A stretch of 12,607 bases of DNA, taken from positions 1 through 12,607 of the forward strand of contig SDVU01000526.1 in NCBI GenBank assembly GCA_016256075.1, in the 5' to 3' direction. Below the pieces are notes generated by a model. The model made no database searches. It saw only the letters and a program-made list of their open reading frames with translations, and had not been told where the DNA came from. Shown piece by piece: positions 8,195 through 12,607 of this stretch (its first letter is position 1; each line of letters opens with the position of its first letter). Made by a program: the position numbers and the translations under genes. Source of the stretch: Dictyocoela muelleri (lineage: Eukaryota; Microsporidia).

Positions 8195-8319
8195 TCAGTC
8201 CTATTTTTCTCCCCTACAGGGGTTAATAATAACTTTTAAATTGTAATAAAAATATAATAATAATAATAATAAATTTTGAATCAGTTCTATTTCCCTCTGG
8301 GGGAAATAATAAGACTGAT
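8195..8319. mobile_element. Small MITE (about 125 bp) between the transposase and the right MULE TIR
   Basis: The left end TCAGTCCTATTTTTCTCCCC and the right end, read in reverse, ATCAGTCTTATTATTTCCCC agree at most positions. Inner copies of the same word (ATCAGTTCTATTTCCC at 8280-8295) and a TAA-type microsatellite (about 8250-8272) fill the middle. The ends belong to the same CAGT..C-rich style as 5899-5939. No clear target duplication. Confidence 0.65.
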
Positions 8320-8420
8320 CCAAAACTTTAATTATAAACTATGAAAATTACGAACTTCTTAACTTTATGAAAGGTTCAAGTAATATTATAAATTAGAAAT
8401 TTCAATTAAAATATGTTTCG

Positions 8421-8441
8421 ATTTTATTTTATGGCGAGTTA
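8421..8441 (-). repeat. MULE right TIR, inner part
   Basis: Read on the minus strand, TAACTCGCCATAAAATAAAA corresponds to 6025-6045 of the left TIR (ATAACTCGCCAAAATATCAT). The outer part resumes at about 9850, beyond the foldback element. Confidence 0.65.
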
Positions 8442-8454
8442 CAGGGTTTTGCAA

Positions 8455-8668
8455 GTAGTGAGAGCCCTCTTTGCAATTTTTGAGAGCCATCTTTGCAATT
8501 AGTCAGAGCCCTCTTCTCAGTTAATGAGAGATCTCTTTTCAGTTAGTGTGAGCCCTCTTTTCAGTTAGTGAGAGCCCTCTTTTCAGTTAATGAGAGCTTT
8601 CTTTTCAGTTAGTGAGAGCTTATATGCAATTAGTGAGAGCCCTATTTTCAGTTAGTTGAAGCCATTTT
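8455..8668 (+). repeat. Minisatellite of the foldback left arm
   Basis: About ten units of 22 bp with consensus GAGAGCCCTCTTTTCAGTTA followed by GT. The outermost units carry TTTGCAATTAGT in place of TTTTCAGTTAGT, a variant also found in the outermost units of the right arm. Confidence 0.85.
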
Positions 8669-8925
8669 TCAAAAAATTATTTTTTTTAAAAAAAAATATT
8701 ACCCCCTAACAATGCCCATAAAATAAAAAAGAAAGGCTAACGAAACGCCCTGAAGTGTTGGGTAGATAAAGGGTTGGTCGTTATTTGCTTATCTACAATT
8801 TAAGTAAAAGTTTTATTTATTTTTTATAAATACATTATTGACCTTAGCGTTTTAAAAAATCCTACAATTAAATTGTTGGAAAAATTTTGACAAAAAAATA
8901 TTTTTTATAAAAAATATTTGCCAGA

Positions 8926-8979
8926 TAGCTCAGGTGTTAACACTCTTAAATGTAAATTTAAGTGTCGTGGTTCGAATCC
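8926..8979 (+). promoter_or_regulatory. Internal Pol III promoter of SINE copy b
   Basis: A box TAGCTCAGGTG (8926-8936) and B box GGTTCGAATCC (8969-8979) both fit the tRNA-type consensus without mismatch, about 32 nt apart. Confidence 0.8.
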
Positions 8980-9361
8980 CGCACACGTCACTCTTTTATA
9001 AATAATGAGGGGATGTCATTAAGCGGTCATAACTATATAATTATAGTATAATATACAGTTGTGCCAGTGTAGTATATCTGATTGAGACTTGGTCTAATAT
9101 GACAATAAAGCAGAAGGGACTCTCTTAGTTGTGGGGATGAGTCCGGCGACTCATCTCGGCAAAAAGTAGAAAAATTATAATTCATGAAAGACCACTAATT
9201 ACAGTATCTTACTGAGTCATTGATAAAACGAAAATCGCGTATACAGCTGGGCTTCTTGGTAGGATAGGAAGTGACTAATTATTGGAACACCAAGAACTAA
9301 AATCTCACAGACCACGGTAGTAGACAACTCTCCGGGTTGGCAGCTATGGATGTTGTCAACA

Positions 9362-9363
9362 TG

Positions 9364-9404
<41 letters not shown>
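9362..9404. repeat. (TA)n microsatellite forming the SINE 3' tail
   Basis: About twenty TA units directly after ATGTAA. The same position in copies a and c holds only a few TA units, so the run expanded in this copy. Confidence 0.9.
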
Positions 9405-9412
<8 letters not shown>

Positions 9413-9677
9413 AACAAATAAGTTATTTTGTAAATTTATATTTTTTTTTGACAAAAATTTTCTCACAATTTTATTGTAGGATTTTTTCAAGGTCCTATTG
9501 TCAATAATTATATTTATAAAAAATAAATAAAACTTTTACTTAAATTCAAGTTAAATAATGACTGGCCAACCCTTTATACACCAAACTCTTCAAGACGTTT
9601 CGTTACATTTCTTTTTTATTTTCTGGGCATTGTTAGGGGGTAATATTATTTCGTAAAAAAGATATGTTTCTAAAATT

Positions 9678-9845
9678 GGCGCTCACTAACTGAAAAGAAG
9701 GCTCTCACTAACTGAAAAGAGAGCTCTCACTAATTGCAAAGAGATTTCTTATTAACCGATAAGAGGGCTCTCACTAATTTTAAAGAGGGCTCTCACTAAT
9801 TGCAAAGCATGTTCACTAATTGCAAAGAACGCACTCACTACTTGC
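9678..9845 (-). repeat. Minisatellite of the foldback right arm
   Basis: About seven to eight units of 22 bp, the reverse complement of the left-arm array (plus-strand form CTCACTAACTGAAAAGAGGG), with some divergent units around 9740-9765. Confidence 0.82.
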
Positions 9846-9849
9846 AAAC

Positions 9850-9914
9850 CCCTATAAACTGTTAAAAATTTTAATGAGTTTAGGTTCAAATCGCCTATAG
9901 GCAAGTTGAACCTC
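9850..9914 (-). repeat. MULE right TIR, outer part
   Basis: On the minus strand GGTTCAACTTGCCTATAGGC, then GATTTGAACCTAAACTC, AAAATTTTAACAGTTTATA. This aligns position by position with 5970-6026 of the left TIR, with scattered substitutions. Confidence 0.72.
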
Positions 9915-9928
9915 AACGATTTTGATAT

Positions 9929-9995
9929 TATTTAAAAAAAATAAAGATCATTTTAGAAACCAAAAGCCTTGTAGTTAACACTTTGGATGTAACAT
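9929..9995 (+). repeat. Dispersed repeat fragment, copy 2
   Basis: AAAGATCATTTTAGAAACCA, then AAAGCC and AACACTTTGGATGTAACATA, matches 5477-5540. Its last part also matches 5944-5963 (AACACTTAGATGTAACATAT). It lies just beyond the right end of the MULE, so both flanks of the MULE carry this sequence in direct orientation. Confidence 0.6.
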
Positions 9996-10608
9996 ATTAA
10001 TATCTTTAAATATTTTCGGGATCACATAAATAAAGGTCGAACGTTGAATGTTATCAAACACCAGATCAACCCCCGCGTTTTTTATATTATGACATCATAA
10101 AATAAATGCAAATTGCACTCATATAATTGCGTCGAAAATATTAAGGGCATGGTACAAAAATTTCTATCATACTTTTTAGAATCCTTTCCTCTCTTTCAGT
10201 CGAAAAAATGTAAAAAAAAAAACAATAATGGAAGAAAATGGCAGATAAAAAAATAAAAAAAACTTAACAATTTTAAATTATAACACAGGAAAATAATTTG
10301 TTTTGTTCTAAAAAAATTATTTATATTTTATCGACTTTTAAATTCTATTTTTTTTTAAATTATATTACCATAGTTTTATATGATGTTTTTAATAAAAAAT
10401 ATGCTTTTATGTTTAATGAATGCATATAAGAATAAAAAGGAAACTTTAAAAACATATATAATTTTTTCATCATCTTGTTGCTGGTTTTCATTTGAATGCT
10501 CTTAAATTTTATGCTTTTATGAAATATCCAACTTTTCTTAAAAAAAAGATAATAAATGTCAATTAAATAATTTTGAATGAATTAATAAACGTTTTTCAAT
10601 TTTTGGAG
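9996..10608. other. No gene recognised
   Basis: AT-rich. A pyrimidine-rich stretch at 10190-10200 ends in TTTCAG and could look like a splice acceptor, but no open frame follows: the ATG at 10208 is followed at once by a stop, and the ATG at 10228 opens only six codons. No repeat family member was identified. Confidence 0.5.
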
Positions 10609-10692
10609 GCCAGATAGCTCAGTGGTTCGGAAAGATAGTCCAGTTGTTCGGCTAGATAGTTCAGTTGTTCGGCCAGACGCTCAGTTGTTCGG
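10609..10692 (+). repeat. Tandem array of the SINE A-box segment
   Basis: Four units of 20-22 bp precede SINE copy c: 10609-10630 (GCCAGATAGCTCAGTGGTTC), 10631-10651, 10652-10672 and 10673-10692. Each has the form (CC)AGATAGCTCAGTTGTTCGG. The fifth occurrence is the true SINE head (10692 on), where GTGGTTAACAC continues into the body. The first unit keeps a perfect A box; the middle ones are variants. Confidence 0.85.
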
Positions 10693-11148
10693 CCAGATAG
10701 CTCAGTGGTTAACACTCTTGAATGTAAGATTTAAATATCGTGGTTCGAACCCTACTGACTTCACTCTACAATAAATAATAGGGAATGACATATAGCGGGC
10801 ATAACTATATAATTATAGTATAAAATACAGCTGTTCAAGTGTGCATAGCTGATTAAGACCTTTTCTAAAGTGTAAATGAAGCAGAGGGGACTCTATTACC
10901 TATGGGAAAGAGTGCGGCGACGCATCTCGGCAAAAAGTCGTGAAAAATAAAAATTCATGAAAAGCCATTAATTACCAGTAGCTTGCTGGGTCATTGATAA
11001 AACGAAAATCGCACATACAGTTTTCTTCTGGGTAGCTTAGTAAGTGACGTATTAATGTAACACCAGGAACCAAAGGTCTAAAGACTATGGTTGGAGACAA
11101 CTCTCCGGGTTTTGACTATAGGTGTTGTCTACATGTAGTATATATATA
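10692..11148 (+). mobile_element. tRNA-derived SINE, copy c
   Basis: GCCAGATAGCTCAGTGGTTA starts the element; the body matches copies a and b (ACGCATCTCGGCAAAAAGTC, GATAAAACGAAAATCGC) and it ends GTGTTGTCTACATGTAGTAT with a short TA tail. Length is about 457 bp. The 34-nt 3' hairpin is at 11096-11129. Upstream it is extended by the A-box array (10609-10692). No target duplication is evident, which suggests that the array and SINE moved together, or that the left side was rearranged later. Confidence 0.87.
10698..10752 (+). promoter_or_regulatory. Internal Pol III promoter of SINE copy c
   Basis: A box TAGCTCAGTGG (10698-10708) and B box GGTTCGAACCC (10742-10752) are perfect to consensus. Extra A-box units lie upstream. 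Confidence 0.8.
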
Positions 11149-11420
11149 CCCAGTTTTACGTATGGCTTATGGCCCACAAAGCCAAAAAAAAATCCTTTTT
11201 TATACGATAGAAAAATCTACAAATTAATTCATAAAAAAACCTCATCTCATGTTTAAATTCATGAATTTCGTTACCATTTTTTTATCTGTTCAATGTGCTA
11301 CTGATAACTGTAAAAGCTTTAAAAATTTTTTTGATATACTCAGAGACATCTTTCAAAGAAGCAAACACCAGTAAATTTATCAGAAATAGTTAATCAAATC
11401 TTTTAGATGCAATTTAAATT

Positions 11421-11906
11421 GGATTTTTGTCGAGTGAAAGGGTATTAGAATATAGTAAAACTAAAAATTTGAATGAATCATTTGATCCACTAATTTCTCC
11501 AAATTCAATTACTAATTCCAATTTTCGTAATAATGAACCTGGTGATAATTTACCTGAAAATTATAAAAAATTTAACTTAATAACAACTGAAACAAAATAT
11601 AACATAATTTATACTGCCCGAGCCTTAGGATTGCCAGAAAATTACCAGGGAAATGGTAATTCAATATATGAAATCTATAAAAATATTTATGAATATTCAT
11701 TTTTATCTCTTAAAAGCAAAGGACACAAACAACTCATTTTAAATGTTCAAGGTTTATGCTAAAATAAATATCAAAAAAAATTGAAAAATGTTGATCTAAG
11801 ATTTTGGTATGTTGCTTTACGTGAATCATTATTGAAGTACGATCTCGGAATGAAAATTGATGGAAACTGTCTAGAAATAGAAAATAATTTTGTTATGAAG
11901 AGTTAA
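11421..11906 (+). pseudogene. Unrecognised protein fragment, interrupted by one stop
   Basis: One frame runs from just after the stop at 11415-11417 to TAA at 11760-11762, then continues in the same frame to TAA at 11904-11906, about 160 codons in all. It has no ATG at its left end (a TTG at 11427 is the only near-start), so it is a truncated gene or an internal exon. The composition is polar and Asn-rich (SISPNS-type stretch, then PENYKKFN, ARALGLPENYQ, SIYEIYKNIYEYSF). The second part contains VDLRFWYVALRESLL. I do not recognise a domain. It lies about 70 bp before the LRR-like fragment on the same strand and could be the front of the same dead gene, one frame off. Confidence 0.5.
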
Positions 11907-11973
11907 ATATCGATAATTTTGACACAAGAACTATAAAAAAATCAAAATAAGCACTATTCTTTTATAAATGTAA

Positions 11974-12430
11974 TGTCCGCTAAATTTTGGAAAATTTTTA
12001 GAATTATTAAAATTCTCAATATACGGATTAATTGAAAATAAGACAGATAAAAATAAATTATCAAAATTGTCGATCGATGGAAAATGTGGTATCTTTGAAC
12101 ATCAAAAAATCAGTTCTGTTTTTGATAAACCCGTTTATAATATCAAAATATTAAAAATCGAAAAATTTGATTTAGAATCCTTTTTTTTAATATAAAACTC
12201 ATTCACCAGCCTTAAAAACACACTTAACCATTTCAATTCCCTAGAAAGCTTAAAATTAAATATGATTTTTTTAGAAAGTGATTATTTTCTAAAAAAAATA
12301 TTGGAAATGAAAATTATTAAAGAAAAACTCAAATCTTTGACAATCGAATCGTCTAATTTAAATTCAAATGAAAATTTAAGACTCCTCTGCGATCTTGAAA
12401 ATTTAGAAAATCTATTTATATACATATTAC
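11974..12430 (+). pseudogene. LRR-like C-terminal fragment of a fungal F-box/LRR-type protein, cut by a SINE
   Basis: The frame is open from 11974 to a TAA at 12193-12195, just after a run of eight T, then open again through 12262 (ATG) into the SINE at about 12416. The peptide shows leucine-rich spacing: FLELLKFSIYGLIE, NIKILKIEKFDLESF, FNSLESLKLNMIFLE, LKSLTIESSNLN, LLCDLENLENLFIY. The alternation of 'kLKsLxI' strands with Asn-rich turns is like the very large F-box/LRR families of arbuscular mycorrhizal fungi, which act as substrate adaptors in SCF-type ubiquitin ligases. No F-box is visible here. The antisense SINE keeps the frame open to a stop at 12574-12576, replacing the native C-terminus. 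It is probably not functional. Confidence 0.55.
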
Positions 12431-12607
12431 ATGCTGACAACATCCATCGCTGCCAACCTGGAGAGTTGTCTCCAACCATGGCATCTAGACCTTTGGTTCC
12501 TGGTGTTCCAATAATACGTCACTTCTTAAACTACCCAGAAGCCCAGCTGTATACGCGATTTTCGTTTTATCAATGACTCAGCAGGATACAGGTAATTAGT
12601 AGCTTTT
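12416..12607 (-). mobile_element. tRNA-derived SINE, copy d (3' part, runs off the window)
   Basis: Read on the minus strand the visible part starts AAAAGCTACTAATTACCTG, passes ACGAAAATCGCGTATACAG and CCAGGAACCAAAGGTC, and ends GATGTTGTCAGCATGTAATA with a short tail at about 12416-12425. It matches the 3' 190 bp of copies a-c, with the 35-nt hairpin at 12436-12470. The tRNA head lies outside the window. It interrupts the LRR-like coding fragment. Confidence 0.87.

Larger units (their letters stand above)
8920..9404 (+). mobile_element. tRNA-derived SINE, copy b, inside the foldback element
   Basis: Starts GCCAGATAGCTCAGGTGTTA, carries the same body as copy a (GACTTGGTCTAATATGACAA, CATCTCGGCAAAAAGTAG, ACGAAAATCGCGTATACAG) and ends GATGTTGTCAACATGTAA followed by a TA repeat. 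AATATTT at 8913-8919 and again at 9404-9410 is a plausible short target duplication. The 35-nt 3' hairpin is at 9323-9357. This copy has the best promoter boxes along with copy c. The minus-strand frame across 9217-9417 is only the reverse of this SINE plus its TA tail. Confidence 0.88.
8442..9854. mobile_element. Foldback DNA transposon with minisatellite arms, inserted in the MULE right TIR
   Basis: Two arms of about 450 bp are reverse complements. Both ends begin GGG(G/T)TTTGCAAGTAGTGAG, then comes an array of roughly 22-bp units, then an inner unique block (ACCCCCTAACAATGCCCA..., 8701-8908, matched by 9420-9645 in reverse at very roughly 80% identity). The centre is occupied by SINE copy b. 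The structure (long TIRs, repeat-filled outer arms, no gene) is typical of Foldback/Galileo-like non-autonomous elements. The arms have diverged noticeably, so it is old. The left MULE TIR serves as an unfilled counterpart of the insertion site. The target duplication is at most a TA or TTA and is uncertain. Confidence 0.75.
5970..9914 (+). mobile_element. Mutator-like DNA transposon (MULE), old, three insertions inside
   Basis: The element is bounded by inverted repeats at 5970-6047 and at 9850-9914 plus 8421-8441, the right one being split by a foldback element. It contains a broken FLYWCH/MULE transposase gene on the plus strand. Subtracting the insertions at 6391-7183 (with one duplication copy) and 8442-9854 leaves about 1.7 kb, a small MULE. 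A third insertion (8195-8319) lies between the gene and the right TIR. The MULE identification rests on protein motifs, and the ends rest on the matching TIRs. I found no 9-bp target duplication: the flanks (TATGGCTAT on the left, TCAACGATT on the right) do not match. Confidence 0.8.

Noticed and set aside
8455-8668. CRISPR-like array
   Set aside because: The 22-bp units follow each other without unique spacers, and an inverted copy lies at 9678-9845; this is a minisatellite in a foldback arm.
9217-9417. 66-codon minus-strand frame beginning with an Ile-Tyr repeat
   Set aside because: The start is the (TA)n tail and the rest is reversed SINE copy b. It is kept only as a comparison for the SINE-extended LRR frame.
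5970-9914. LTR retrotransposon or virus-like element
   Set aside because: The repeats at the ends are inverted, not direct, and the only coding motifs are MULE/FLYWCH; no gag, pol, capsid or envelope-like motif was seen anywhere in the window.
10190-10240. Promoter or splice acceptor of a small gene (TTTCAG after a pyrimidine tract)
   Set aside because: The following ATGs open at most six codons and no conserved frame follows.
10692-10767. Functional tRNA gene
   Set aside because: A and B boxes are perfect but the acceptor and anticodon stems do not form, and the same head recurs on complete SINE copies.
11427-11762. Complete 111-residue gene starting at 11427
   Set aside because: The start codon would be TTG, and the same frame continues after the stop at 11760 for nearly 50 more codons, so it reads as a fragment of a longer gene.
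12282-12479. 65-codon minus-strand frame
   Set aside because: It is antisense to the LRR-like fragment and the SINE and has no leucine-rich or other pattern of its own.

Overview
The window is very AT-rich eukaryotic DNA (long A/T tracts, no compact operons) with no intact protein-coding gene. It is almost entirely transposon relics, minisatellites and decayed coding sequence. The leucine-rich fragment near the right end resembles the large F-box/LRR-type families of arbuscular mycorrhizal fungi (Glomeromycotina, Rhizophagus/Gigaspora-like). Together with the base composition and repeat load this makes such a fungus my best guess (about 0.55). This is recall of family style, not a search result.

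Layout. 1-716: AT-rich, with a large near-perfect palindrome (136-470). 717-790: a small GC-rich tRNA-like relic. 829-1283: a complete tRNA-derived SINE on the minus strand with a perfect 14-bp target duplication. 1312-1354: three short tandem motifs. 1471-2288: two palindromic MITEs of one family, one decayed and one well preserved. 2289-5470: no gene, only a GC-richer minisatellite (3076-3238) and small hairpins. 5970-9914: one old Mutator-like element (MULE) with inverted terminal repeats and a broken FLYWCH-zinc-finger/MULE transposase gene (6074-8180). The MULE has been hit three times: by a 793-bp short-TIR element inside the transposase (6391-7183, 8-bp duplication), by a 125-bp MITE after the gene (8195-8319), and by a 1.4-kb foldback element inside its right TIR (8442-9854). 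The foldback element carries a second SINE near its centre (8920-9404). 9996-10608: no gene. 10609-11148: a third SINE whose promoter A-box segment is repeated four extra times upstream. 11421-12430: decayed host-type coding sequence, an unrecognised part followed by an LRR-like part, cut by a fourth SINE (minus strand) that runs off the window.

How the parts relate. The order of events can be read from the nesting: MULE first, foldback into its right TIR, then SINE into the foldback. The four SINE copies share tRNA-like A and B boxes, a body of about 450 bp and a fixed 34-35-nt hairpin next to a TA-rich 3' tail. That suggests one family mobilised by a partner LINE that is not in the window. 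The least expected observations are the A-box tandem array at SINE copy c, the fixed 3' hairpin, and the SINE that lengthens the reading frame of the LRR fragment.
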